A stretch of 5,301 nt of DNA. It comes from Hyphomicrobium_A sp943371625. Lineage in GTDB: Bacteria > Pseudomonadota > Alphaproteobacteria > Rhizobiales > Hyphomicrobiaceae. The stretch is from the NCBI GenBank assembly GCA_943371625.1, contig CALRVN010000286.1:1-5301 (forward strand), read 5' to 3'. The notes under the pieces are model-generated. The model did no database searches. It was not told where the DNA came from and saw nothing but the letters and a program-made list of their open reading frames with translations. The translations under genes and the position numbers were made by a program. Within the stretch, counting starts at the first letter, position 1; each line of letters opens with the position of its first letter. This document shows positions 1 to 5,301 of the stretch, piece by piece.

Positions 1-674
1 ACTACCTCGGCAAGCCGCGCGATGTGATGACCCTCGCGCACGAGCTCGGACACGGCGTGCACCAGATGCTGGCACGCCCGCAGGGTGCGCTGCTCGCGTC
101 GACACCGCTTACGCTCGCCGAGACCGCGTCCGTGTTCGGCGAGATGCTCGCCTTCAAGGCGCTGTTGAAACAGACCCACGATGCACGCGAGCGCAAGGCG
201 CTCATCGCCGGCAAGGTCGAGGACATGCTGAACACGGTCGTGCGTCAGATCGCGTTCTACACCTTCGAGCGCCGGCTGCACGAAGCGCGCCGTCAGGGCG
301 AGCTGACGCCCGACCAGCTCGGCGCCATCTGGCTCGAGGTGCAAGCCGAGAGCCTAGGACCGGCGATCGAGCTGAAGCCGGGTTACGAAGTGTTCTGGGC
401 CTACATCCCGCACTTCATCCACTCGCCGTTCTACGTCTACGCATATGCGTTCGGCGACTGCCTGGTGAACTCGCTCTACGGCCTCTACCAGGAGGCGCAT
501 CCCGGCTTCGTCACCAAGTACTTCGATATGCTCAAGGCCGGCGGCTCCAAGCACCACTCAGAGTTGCTGGCCCCGTTCGGACTGGATGCGTCCAAGCCGG
601 AGTTCTGGAACAAGGGCTTGAAGGTGATCGAAGGTATGATCGACGAGTTGGAAGGCGCCGACGCACGGGCTTGA
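1..674 (+). CDS. pepF: M3-family oligoendopeptidase F, C-terminal part (5' truncated by window)
   Basis: Zinc metallopeptidase of family M3, which cleaves short oligopeptides, normally in the cytoplasm. The frame is open from base 3 (YLGKPRDVMTLAHELGHG) to the TGA at 672-674, giving about 223 residues. Family members are usually about 600 residues, so roughly the last third is present. The zinc motif HELGH is encoded at 39-53. The third zinc ligand is probably the Glu of LAETAS (codon 120-122), 23 residues after the second His, close to the spacing in neurolysin and thimet oligopeptidase. A His/Tyr-rich stretch (HFIHSPFYVYAYAFG, about 411-455) matches the segment that carries the catalytic His and Tyr residues in M3 enzymes. 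An apparent start at 24 (GTG) is internal, because the zinc helix and conserved residues run through it. Neighbours suggest no specialised role. Family assignment is firm; the symbol pepF is by family resemblance. Confidence 0.93.
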   Translation, partial: YLGKPRDVMTLAHELGHGVHQMLARPQGALLASTPLTLAETASVFGEMLAFKALLKQTHDARERKALIAGKVEDMLNTVVRQIAFYTFERRLHEARRQGELTPDQLGAIWLEVQAESLGPAIELKPGYEVFWAYIPHFIHSPFYVYAYAFGDCLVNSLYGLYQEAHPGFVTKYFDMLKAGGSKHHSELLAPFGLDASKPEFWNKGLKVIEGMIDELEGADARA

Positions 675-712
675 ACCGCGGCTTCAGGTTTCCCATACAT
701 AGGCCGACAGCG

Positions 713-746
713 CGGGGCCGGGTGTTTGCATTGCAAATCGGCCCCG
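713..746 (+). terminator. GC-rich hairpin after the peptidase gene, possible terminator
   Basis: An exact 8-bp inverted repeat, CGGGGCCG at 713-720 and CGGCCCCG at 739-746, encloses a second inner stem (TTTGC at 725-729 with GCAAA at 733-737, loop ATT). It begins 39 bases after the peptidase stop and lies about 150 bases before kup. This suits a transcript end, but no run of T follows (TAGGCTTTCCTCC), so it is not a canonical intrinsic terminator. It could instead protect the 3' end or work with Rho. Confidence 0.42.
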
Positions 747-821
747 TAGGCTTTCCTCCCGCTTCAGAATCTTGGGCTATTGTCAAGGCTACAAAGCTTT
801 GCCGCTAGCCGTTATGGCACG

Positions 822-836
822 TTCCCTTATCGGGAA
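822..836 (+). promoter_or_regulatory. Short dyad TTCCC-N5-GGGAA upstream of kup
   Basis: TTCCC (822-826) and GGGAA (832-836) are perfect inverted arms around the 5-base centre TTATC, 61-75 bases ahead of the kup start. The size and symmetry would fit a dimeric regulator site or a small leader hairpin. I do not recognise it as a known operator, and arms this short can occur by chance. Confidence 0.2.
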
Positions 837-861
837 TTAGGGGTTAGAAGCGGCCGCCATT

Positions 862-874
862 GCTGCACTGCAGC
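862..874. promoter_or_regulatory. 13-bp perfect palindrome just upstream of the kup ribosome binding site
   Basis: GCTGCA-C-TGCAGC is exactly self-complementary around a central C and ends 10 bases before the Shine-Dalgarno of kup. It is followed immediately by a second short palindrome, GCTAGC (873-878). It could be an operator, or in RNA a small structure near the ribosome binding site. No known regulator was recognised. Confidence 0.2.
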
Positions 875-884
875 TAGCTACATG

Positions 885-889
885 TGAGG
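885..889 (+). promoter_or_regulatory. Shine-Dalgarno TGAGG fixing the GTG start of kup
   Basis: TGAGG (within GTGAGG, 884-889) ends 7 bases before the GTG at 897. This is good spacing and supports GTG rather than a later codon as the start. The resulting N-terminus places the family signature GVVYGDIGTSPLY at residues 33-45, about 15 residues later than in E. coli Kup. Confidence 0.7.
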
Positions 890-896
890 TGCCGAC

Positions 897-2810
897 GTGG
901 CACAATCGCAGTCGGCGATCAGGGGCGCCGACCAGGGGCCGCCTGACGGCGTTCCGCATCAGAACTATTGGGCGCTGGTCGTCGGCTCGATCGGTGTCGT
1001 CTATGGCGACATCGGAACGAGCCCGCTCTACGCGTTCAAGGAAGCGATCATCGCCGCCAAGGGGTCGAGCTTCGCCGGCCGCGAGGCTGTGTTCGGCGTT
1101 CTGTCGCTGATCACCTGGGCGCTGCTCCTCATCGTGACCTTGAAGTACGTGTTCATCCTCATGCGCGCGGACAACCGCGGCGAGGGCGGCATCTTCGCGC
1201 TCATGGCTCTCGGCCAGTCGGTCGCCAAGCGAAGCTCGTCGGTGATCATGGGCCTCGGCATCGCCGGCGCCGCGTTCTTCTACGGCGACGCGGTCATCAC
1301 ACCAGCCATATCCGTCTTGTCCGCGGTCGAAGGTTTGCACCTCGTCTCACCGCACTTCGATCATGCAGTGCTCCCGCTCACCGTCGTCATCCTCATCGGC
1401 CTCTTCGCCGTGCAGTCACACGGCACCGCCAAGGTGGCGGCCTGGTTCGGTCCCATCACCCTCATATGGTTCGCCGCCCTTTTCGTCGGCGGCATCTCGA
1501 ACATCGTCGGCAACCCCGATGTGCTCGTTGCCCTCAATCCGTACTACGGCTTCAAGTTCGTCATCAGTCACGGCGTCGTCGGTCTGACGGTGCTTGGCCT
1601 CGTCTTCCTGGCCGTCACCGGCGCCGAAGCCCTCTACGCCGATCTCGGCCACTTCGGCCGCAAACCCATCCAGACCGCGTGGCTCTACTTCGTGCTCCCG
1701 GCGCTCATCGCCAACTACTTCGGCCAAGGTGCGCTCGTCCTCGCCAATCCTCAGGCCATTCATAGCCCGTTCTACTTGCTCTATCCCGAGTGGGCCCTCG
1801 TACCGATGGTCCTCCTCGCGACGGCAGCCACCATCATCGCCAGCCAGGCTGTGATCACCGGCGCCTTCTCGCTGACCCGCCAGGCCATTCAGCTCGGCCT
1901 CCTGCCCCGCCTCGGCATCAAGCACACCTCCGAGAGCATGGCCGGCCAGATCTACATGCCGCGCGTCAACTGGCTGCTCCTCATCGCCGTGCTGTTCATG
2001 GTGCTGCTGTTCAAGAGCTCCTCCAGCCTTGCCGCCGCTTACGGCGTCGCCGTCACCGCCGAGATGGTGATCACCTCGCTCATCGCCTTCTTCGTCATCT
2101 GGCGCATGTGGGGCTGGAGCATCTGGCACACCGCAGCTCTCATCGTGCCGCTGCTGTTCATCGAGCAGGCGTTCTTTGCCGCCAACATGCTGAAGATCCT
2201 CGAAGGCGCCTGGGTACCGTTGCTGATGGCCGCTTGCGTGGGCCTGATCATGGTAACGTGGGTGCGCGGCTCGCGTCTCCTCGCCCGCCAAACGCGCAAG
2301 AACGAGGCCGATCTCGACTGGCTGTTGCGCAAACTGGAAGCAAAGCCGCCGCATCGCGTACCCGGCACCGCAGTGTTCTTCACCGCCGATGCCACCGCAG
2401 CACCGACCGCGCTGATGCATAACCTGAAGCACAACCGCGTCCTGCACGAGCGCAACGTCATCCTCTCGATCCGCACCGAGGACGTTCCGCGCGTGCCGCG
2501 TTACGAGCGCGTCACCGTGGAGCGCGTGACCGACACGTTCGTCCGCGTCGTTGCCCGCTACGGCTTCATGGAAACGCCGAGCGTGCCGAAGATCCTCGAG
2601 GTCTGCCGCCGCAAGGATCTCAACATCGACATCGGCGCCACGTCCTTCTTCCTGTCGCGGCGAAATCTCCGCACGACGCCAAAGTCGGAAATGCCGGGTT
2701 GGCAGGACAGGCTGTTCGTCGGGCTGGCGCGTAGCGCCCAGGACGCGACTACCTACTTCCAGATCCCGACCGATCGCGTCGTCGAGGTCGGCACCCAAGT
2801 CGCCGTCTGA
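897..2810 (+). CDS. kup: Kup-type potassium uptake protein, full length
   Basis: Inner-membrane K+ uptake transporter of the KUP/HAK/KT family, thought to be a K+/H+ symporter. It has 637 residues, against 622 in E. coli Kup; most of the excess is a 15-residue polar N-terminal extension. Family signatures appear in order: GVVYGDIGTSPLY (33-45), NRGEGGIFAL (93-102), GDAVITPAISVLSAVEGL (130-147), VTGAEALYADLGHFG (240-254), VITGAFSLTRQAIQLG (319-334) and AAAYGVAVTAEMV (379-391). About twelve hydrophobic segments span residues 25-455, followed by a cytoplasmic tail of about 180 residues with the family's ARYGFME and RVVEVGTQ motifs. Asp38, Asp131 and Glu244 align with E. coli Asp23, Glu116 and Glu229, acidic residues linked to transport. 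The Glu-to-Asp change at 131 keeps the charge. The GTG start has a good Shine-Dalgarno. No kdp or trk genes are adjacent, and no riboswitch was recognised upstream. Confidence 0.96.
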   Translation: MAQSQSAIRGADQGPPDGVPHQNYWALVVGSIGVVYGDIGTSPLYAFKEAIIAAKGSSFAGREAVFGVLSLITWALLLIVTLKYVFILMRADNRGEGGIFALMALGQSVAKRSSSVIMGLGIAGAAFFYGDAVITPAISVLSAVEGLHLVSPHFDHAVLPLTVVILIGLFAVQSHGTAKVAAWFGPITLIWFAALFVGGISNIVGNPDVLVALNPYYGFKFVISHGVVGLTVLGLVFLAVTGAEALYADLGHFGRKPIQTAWLYFVLPALIANYFGQGALVLANPQAIHSPFYLLYPEWALVPMVLLATAATIIASQAVITGAFSLTRQAIQLGLLPRLGIKHTSESMAGQIYMPRVNWLLLIAVLFMVLLFKSSSSLAAAYGVAVTAEMVITSLIAFFVIWRMWGWSIWHTAALIVPLLFIEQAFFAANMLKILEGAWVPLLMAACVGLIMVTWVRGSRLLARQTRKNEADLDWLLRKLEAKPPHRVPGTAVFFTADATAAPTALMHNLKHNRVLHERNVILSIRTEDVPRVPRYERVTVERVTDTFVRVVARYGFMETPSVPKILEVCRRKDLNIDIGATSFFLSRRNLRTTPKSEMPGWQDRLFVGLARSAQDATTYFQIPTDRVVEVGTQVAV

Positions 2811-2882
2811 CGCCCGTCACTGCTATGCTCGCGCGGCCTTTAGCTTAAGCACTTGCCGTTGCGCTCCGCGCCCCCGATATGC

Positions 2883-2888
2883 GTGAGG
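2883..2888 (+). promoter_or_regulatory. Shine-Dalgarno-like GTGAGG near the two candidate ABC1 kinase starts
   Basis: GTGAGG lies between the in-frame ATGs at 2879 and 2891. It is only 2 bases from the second ATG, which is tighter than usual, while the first ATG has no purine-rich sequence upstream. It favours 2891 weakly but does not settle the start. Confidence 0.35.
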
Positions 2889-2890
2889 CC

Positions 2891-4246
2891 ATGAGCAACG
2901 AAGAGAACCGCTTCTCCGCCCGCGCCGCCCGCTACGTGAAAGTCGGTGCCAACGTCGGCGCCGTTGCCGCGCGCGTTGCCGGTGAGCGCCTCTTCGGCGT
3001 CGAGCACGACCGCTCCCGCGGTGCCGCCGACCTCGCTGCCGCGCTCGGCGGTCTCAAAGGGCCGCTGATGAAAGTGGCCCAGCTGCTTTCCACGATCCCC
3101 GAGGCACTCCCCGCCGAGTACGCGAGCGAGCTGACGCAGCTCCAGTCCGCGGCTCCTCCCATGGGCCCTGCGTTCGCCAAACGCCGCATGCAGGCGGAAC
3201 TCGGCCCCGACTGGGCGACGCGATTCTCAAAGTTTGATGTCGAAGCGACAGCCTCCGCTTCGCTCGGCCAGGTCCACCGCGCCACGTCACTCGATGGGCG
3301 CGCCCTCGCCGTCAAGCTGCAGTACCCCGACATGGCCTCCGCGGTCGAAGCCGACCTCGTGCAGCTCAGGGCCATCTTCGCCATCCACGCGCGCATGAAC
3401 CCGGCCGTCGATACCGCCGACATCCTGAAGGAAATTTCAGCTCGCTTGCGCGAGGAGCTCGACTACGAGCTCGAAGCGCGCCACACGCAGCTCTATGACC
3501 GCATCTTCGATGGCGACCCACTCGTTCGCGTGCCGCAGATCGAGGACGAGCTGTCCACCAAGCGACTGCTGACCATGACCTGGCTCGATGGCAACAAGCT
3601 GCTCGACTACAAGCCCGCGCCGCTGACCGACCGCAATGCCATCGCCCGCGCCATGTTCCGCGCCTGGTGGTTTCCGTTCAGCCACTACGGCGTCATCCAC
3701 GGCGATCCGCATCTCGGCAACTACACGGTCTTCGAGGAGGGCTGCAGGCCCGCCGGCATCAACCTGCTCGACTACGGCTGCATCCGCAGCTTCCGCCCGC
3801 CGTTCGTGCAGGGCGTGATCGACCTCTACCGCGGACTGCTCGCTGGCGACCGCGATCGCATCGTGCATGCGTACGAGACCTGGGGCTTCGGCAGCCTGTC
3901 GTCCGACCTCATCGACGGGCTGACTCTTTGGGCACGCTTCATCTACGGCCCGCTCCTCGACGACCGCGAGCGCGCCATCGCCGAGGACACGACCCCTGGC
4001 GAGTACGGCCGCCGCGAGGCCATGACCGTGCACCGCATCCTGAAGGAGAAAGGGCCGGTGAAAGTGCCGCCCGAATTCGTCTTCATGGACCGCGCCGCCA
4101 TCGGCCTCGGCGGCGTGTTCCTGCACCTGGGCGCGCGTCAGAATTGGTACCGCCTCTTCAACGAGACCATCGACGATTTCGATCTCGCGACCGTCGCCGA
4201 ACGCCAGCGCGCAACCTTCACCGCTACCGGCGTCCCTCTGCCCTAA
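2891..4246 (+). CDS. ABC1/AarF/UbiB-family atypical kinase
   Basis: Protein of the ABC1 (UbiB/ADCK) atypical kinase family; members support ubiquinone synthesis or lipid-linked metabolism, usually at the membrane. From 2891 it has 451 residues. Motifs in order (numbered from that ATG): KVAQ at 61-64 in place of the usual KxGQ; Ala-rich loop ASLGQVHRA (123-131); nucleotide-binding Lys142 in LAVKLQYP; an ExD-like EELDYELEA (188-196); catalytic loop HGDPHLGN (270-277); and metal-binding Asp294 in LLDYGC, where DYG stands for DFG. All catalytic residues are present, so it should bind nucleotide. No C-terminal membrane helix pair like that of E. coli UbiB is evident. An ATG at 2879 would add MREA. 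I prefer 2891, because the start MSNEENRFS resembles relatives and GTGAGG lies just upstream, but the choice is uncertain. It follows kup by 80 bases with no strong terminator, so co-transcription is possible. The substrate is unknown, so I give no symbol; ubiB would be over-specific. Confidence 0.9.
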   Translation: MSNEENRFSARAARYVKVGANVGAVAARVAGERLFGVEHDRSRGAADLAAALGGLKGPLMKVAQLLSTIPEALPAEYASELTQLQSAAPPMGPAFAKRRMQAELGPDWATRFSKFDVEATASASLGQVHRATSLDGRALAVKLQYPDMASAVEADLVQLRAIFAIHARMNPAVDTADILKEISARLREELDYELEARHTQLYDRIFDGDPLVRVPQIEDELSTKRLLTMTWLDGNKLLDYKPAPLTDRNAIARAMFRAWWFPFSHYGVIHGDPHLGNYTVFEEGCRPAGINLLDYGCIRSFRPPFVQGVIDLYRGLLAGDRDRIVHAYETWGFGSLSSDLIDGLTLWARFIYGPLLDDRERAIAEDTTPGEYGRREAMTVHRILKEKGPVKVPPEFVFMDRAAIGLGGVFLHLGARQNWYRLFNETIDDFDLATVAERQRATFTATGVPLP

Positions 4247-4247
4247 G

Positions 4248-4260
4248 GTTCGGTGCGAAC
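4248..4260 (+). terminator. Small hairpin right after the ABC1 kinase stop, weak terminator candidate
   Basis: GTTCG (4248-4252) and CGAAC (4256-4260) form a perfect 5-bp stem with the 3-base loop GTG, beginning 2 bases after the TAA. The stem is short and is followed by AAAGCG rather than T residues, so termination here is doubtful. It may only protect the transcript end. Confidence 0.22.
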
Positions 4261-4392
4261 AAAGCGCGCGACGCCGAGCCAGCCACTACTCTCCAACTCG
4301 AAGCTTTGCGGCTGACTGAACGGTGTCGAGAGGTGTTCCCTGCGAAACAGCTGAGCATCGTCGCGCGCCGCAATATCTCCTGGCGCTCGCAA

Positions 4393-4410
4393 TCGAATGC
4401 GGCGCTTCGA
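4393..4410 (+). promoter_or_regulatory. Dyad TCGAA-N8-TTCGA in the leader of the small Cys-rich gene
   Basis: Perfect 5-base inverted arms at 4393-4397 and 4406-4410 lie 23-40 bases ahead of the TTG start. The position would suit an operator or a leader hairpin. No recognised regulator motif matches, and no convincing -35/-10 pair could be placed in 4247-4432. Confidence 0.18.
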
Positions 4411-4422
4411 CTAGAAACCCAC

Positions 4423-4427
4423 GGAGA
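4423..4427 (+). promoter_or_regulatory. Shine-Dalgarno GGAGA deciding a TTG start
   Basis: GGAG at 4424-4427 lies 5 bases before the TTG at 4433. There is no in-frame ATG or GTG until well past the signal peptide; the first ATG is codon 85. The next TTG (4445) would be too far from the purine run. The site is therefore the main reason for placing the start at a rare TTG. Confidence 0.65.
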
Positions 4428-4432
4428 TAAAC

Positions 4433-4756
4433 TTGATTAAGTCTTTGAAAAATTTTCGTCTCGGCGCATTTCTCGCCACCGCTCTCATATTGGGCGGCAT
4501 CGCGTTAGCTCCTCCCTCGAACGCCGAAGCTCCGGCGCGGAAGGGCACCTACCAGACCACGAAATCGCCGATCGTCCCCGTCGTCGACAAGCTCAAGGCG
4601 GCCGTTAAGGGCCCGCGCCGCGATTGCGATGGCAAGACGACGACTGCGTGTTGCGAAGGCTTGTCCTACTGCGGCTGTCTCTACATGCCGGGCAAATCGG
4701 ATGACACGCACCCGACTGCCTGCTTCTCCAATCCGCCCCCGAAGCCGAAGGGCTGA
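4433..4756 (+). CDS. Small secreted cysteine-rich protein (six Cys), unknown function
   Basis: I do not recognise the family. The 107-residue product has a clear Sec-type signal peptide: a basic start (MIKSLKNFR), a hydrophobic core (LGAFLATALILGGIALA, 10-26), then a likely signal peptidase I site after SNA (29-31). No lipobox Cys follows. The mature part of about 76 residues has a basic, Thr/Pro/Val-rich first half. A compact Cys cluster follows, with Cys at 65, 73, 74, 80, 82 and 97 (C-x7-CC-x5-C-x-C-x14-C), then the Pro/Lys-rich end PPPKPKG. Six cysteines in an exported protein suggest up to three disulfides in the periplasm or outside the cell; metal binding is also possible. The start is TTG, supported by GGAG 5 bases upstream. 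The gene stands alone on its strand, 186 bases after the kinase gene and convergent with another Cys-rich gene. It is real by signal peptide, ribosome site and Cys pattern; the function is open. Confidence 0.8.
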   Translation: MIKSLKNFRLGAFLATALILGGIALAPPSNAEAPARKGTYQTTKSPIVPVVDKLKAAVKGPRRDCDGKTTTACCEGLSYCGCLYMPGKSDDTHPTACFSNPPPKPKG

Positions 4757-4778
4757 TCACAGAACGCACATGAAGCGT

Positions 4779-4808
4779 CACAGGCGGACCCGCAGCGGCC
4801 CGCCTGTG
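4779..4808. terminator. Hairpin between convergent genes, probable bidirectional terminator
   Basis: CACAGGCGG (4779-4787) and CCGCCTGTG (4800-4808) form a perfect 9-bp stem around a 12-base loop that could itself pair briefly (CCG with CGG). It sits in the 62-base gap between two convergent stops, 22 bases after one and 10 bases after the other, which is the usual place for a shared terminator. No T-run follows on either strand, so it would be a non-canonical or Rho-assisted site. Confidence 0.55.
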
Positions 4809-4818
4809 CTGCCAACCG

Positions 4819-5301
4819 TTACGGCGCGTAGCAGCGCTGCCCGTTCCACTTCAGTCCGTCCTGGCACGCGCAACGCTGCTGGCTGAGACTGTAGAGCTGC
4901 CCGCCCGTACACTTGACCGGCGGCTTGAAGTCCGGCTCTTCCTCTTTCACGCATTTGCCGTTCCGCAGCACACTGTCGCCCGGGCAGTTGTCGACGACGG
5001 CCGGCTTTTTCTGCTGGCGTCTCACGCAGCTGCTGCCCTTCATTTCGTAGTTCTTGTTGCAGTAGCAGTCGCCCTCGGGGCTGCGATAGGCGTTGGCGCC
5101 GCAGTTCTGCAGCAGCACGCATTCTCCGCGAACCTTCTTGTAGTTCTTGCCGCACTTCACCTCGGCCTCACGCTCTCGCCGAGGTTCGGGTCGCGCCTCC
5201 GGCTCGGCGACCGGAACGAATGGCGCCGCTGTCGAGCCGGGCACCCATCCGTCGATCAGGTAGACGACATTGTCCTTCGCCGCCTCGCTGCCGGCGGATG
5301 A
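4819..5301 (-). CDS. Cysteine-rich repeat protein, C-terminal part (5' end beyond the window)
   Basis: Unrecognised family. On the minus strand the frame is open from the window edge (5301) to the TAA at 4819-4821, giving 160 residues. The first visible residues (SSAGSEAAKDNVVYLIDGWV) look like the end of a folded domain. A linker rich in Pro, Glu and Arg follows (about residues 21-48), then twelve cysteines. These form two copies of a pair of modules: a short one, C-x10-C, and a long one, C-x11/12-C-x-C-x10-C, most with Gly a few residues before the closing Cys. The protein ends RCYAP. A GTG at 5244 could serve as a start for 141 residues, but the open frame continues upstream and that version would have no export signal, so I treat it as internal. 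The layout suggests an exported, disulfide-bonded tail, broadly like EGF-type or trypsin-inhibitor-like Cys modules in spacing. This is only a resemblance; ligand and function are unknown. Confidence 0.78.
   Translation of the reverse strand, partial: SSAGSEAAKDNVVYLIDGWVPGSTAAPFVPVAEPEARPEPRREREAEVKCGKNYKKVRGECVLLQNCGANAYRSPEGDCYCNKNYEMKGSSCVRRQQKKPAVVDNCPGDSVLRNGKCVKEEEPDFKPPVKCTGGQLYSLSQQRCACQDGLKWNGQRCYAP
4831..4986 (-). repeat. Cys-repeat unit 2 (short plus long module) of the reverse-strand protein
   Basis: The short module, C-x10-C (CPGDSVLRNGKC), spans 4951-4986. After a 13-residue acidic and Pro-containing link, the long module, C-x12-C-x-C-x10-C, spans 4831-4911; it starts CTGGQLY and ends NGQRC. 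The central C-x-C and the final 10-residue spacing match unit 1 exactly. The first spacing in the long module is one residue longer, and the link between modules is longer. Confidence 0.7.
5026..5154 (-). repeat. Cys-repeat unit 1 (short plus long module) of the reverse-strand protein
   Basis: The short module, C-x10-C (CGKNYKKVRGEC), spans 5119-5154. After a 5-residue link, the long module, C-x11-C-x-C-x10-C, spans 5026-5103; it starts CGANAY and ends KGSSC. The same order recurs at 4831-4986, so this is a protein-level tandem duplication rather than a DNA repeat: little nucleotide identity is obvious. Confidence 0.7.

Noticed and set aside
772..817. Possible sigma-70 promoter for kup (TTGTCA at 780-785)
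   Set aside because: No acceptable -10 hexamer lies 16-18 bases downstream; TTATGG at 812 is too far away.
675..896. Riboswitch or small RNA in the pepF-kup gap
   Set aside because: Only short separate hairpins were found. I recognised no conserved riboswitch core, though an unknown leader RNA cannot be excluded by eye.
1416..2798. 460-codon open frame on the minus strand opposite kup
   Set aside because: It lies wholly inside kup, which has clear family motifs. Its translation is rich in Asp, Glu, Gly, Arg and His without any motif, as expected for the antisense of GC-rich codons.
3437..4126. 229-codon minus-strand frame opposite the ABC1 kinase
   Set aside because: It is antisense to conserved kinase motifs and has the same low-information composition; no domain or start context was seen.
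3667..4440. 257-codon plus-strand frame running from the kinase gene into the following gap
   Set aside because: It overlaps the kinase catalytic region in another frame and is Arg/His/Pro-rich, typical of a frame-shifted shadow.
4778..5155. 125-codon minus-strand frame overlapping the Cys-repeat gene
   Set aside because: The other frame has regular Cys spacing and extends to the window edge; this one is Arg/Gln-rich with no motif and runs into the intergenic hairpin.
1..5301. Mobile element, CRISPR array, toxin-antitoxin pair, tRNA or rRNA
   Set aside because: No direct-repeat array, transposase or integrase motif, attachment-type repeat or RNA gene signature was seen on either strand.

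Overview
The window is GC-rich and densely coding. It reads as an ordinary chromosomal stretch of an alphaproteobacterium, most likely Hyphomicrobiales (Rhizobiales). That rests on the style of the PepF-like, Kup and ABC1-kinase proteins, the strong third-position G/C, and the GTG and TTG starts. No database search was possible, so the taxonomic call is inference. No tRNA, rRNA, CRISPR array, insertion sequence, integrase or phage gene is visible.

Layout, left to right. (1) 1-674 (+) is the C-terminal part of an M3-family zinc oligoendopeptidase (PepF-like) carrying the HELGH zinc motif; its N-terminus lies outside the window. (2) 675-896 is an intergenic region with a GC-rich hairpin that may end the peptidase transcript, and two short dyads ahead of the next gene. 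(3) 897-2810 (+) is a full-length Kup-type potassium uptake protein with a GTG start and a clear Shine-Dalgarno. (4) 2891-4246 (+) is an ABC1/AarF/UbiB-type atypical kinase, about 80 bases after kup and possibly co-transcribed with it. (5) 4247-4432 is an intergenic region with small dyads only. (6) 4433-4756 (+) is a small secreted six-cysteine protein starting at TTG. (7) 4757-4818 holds a 9-bp-stem hairpin between convergent genes. (8) 4819-5301 (-) is the C-terminal part of a gene read leftwards. It has a Pro/Glu/Arg-rich linker and twelve cysteines arranged as a duplicated two-module repeat; its 5' end is beyond the window.

How the genes relate. The first three are conserved housekeeping functions (peptide turnover, potassium uptake, probable quinone or lipid-linked kinase) with no evident shared pathway. 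The least explained part is the right end. There, two unrelated-looking cysteine-rich proteins, one clearly exported and one probably so, face each other across a shared hairpin. I do not recognise either as a named family, and nothing here proves that they work together.
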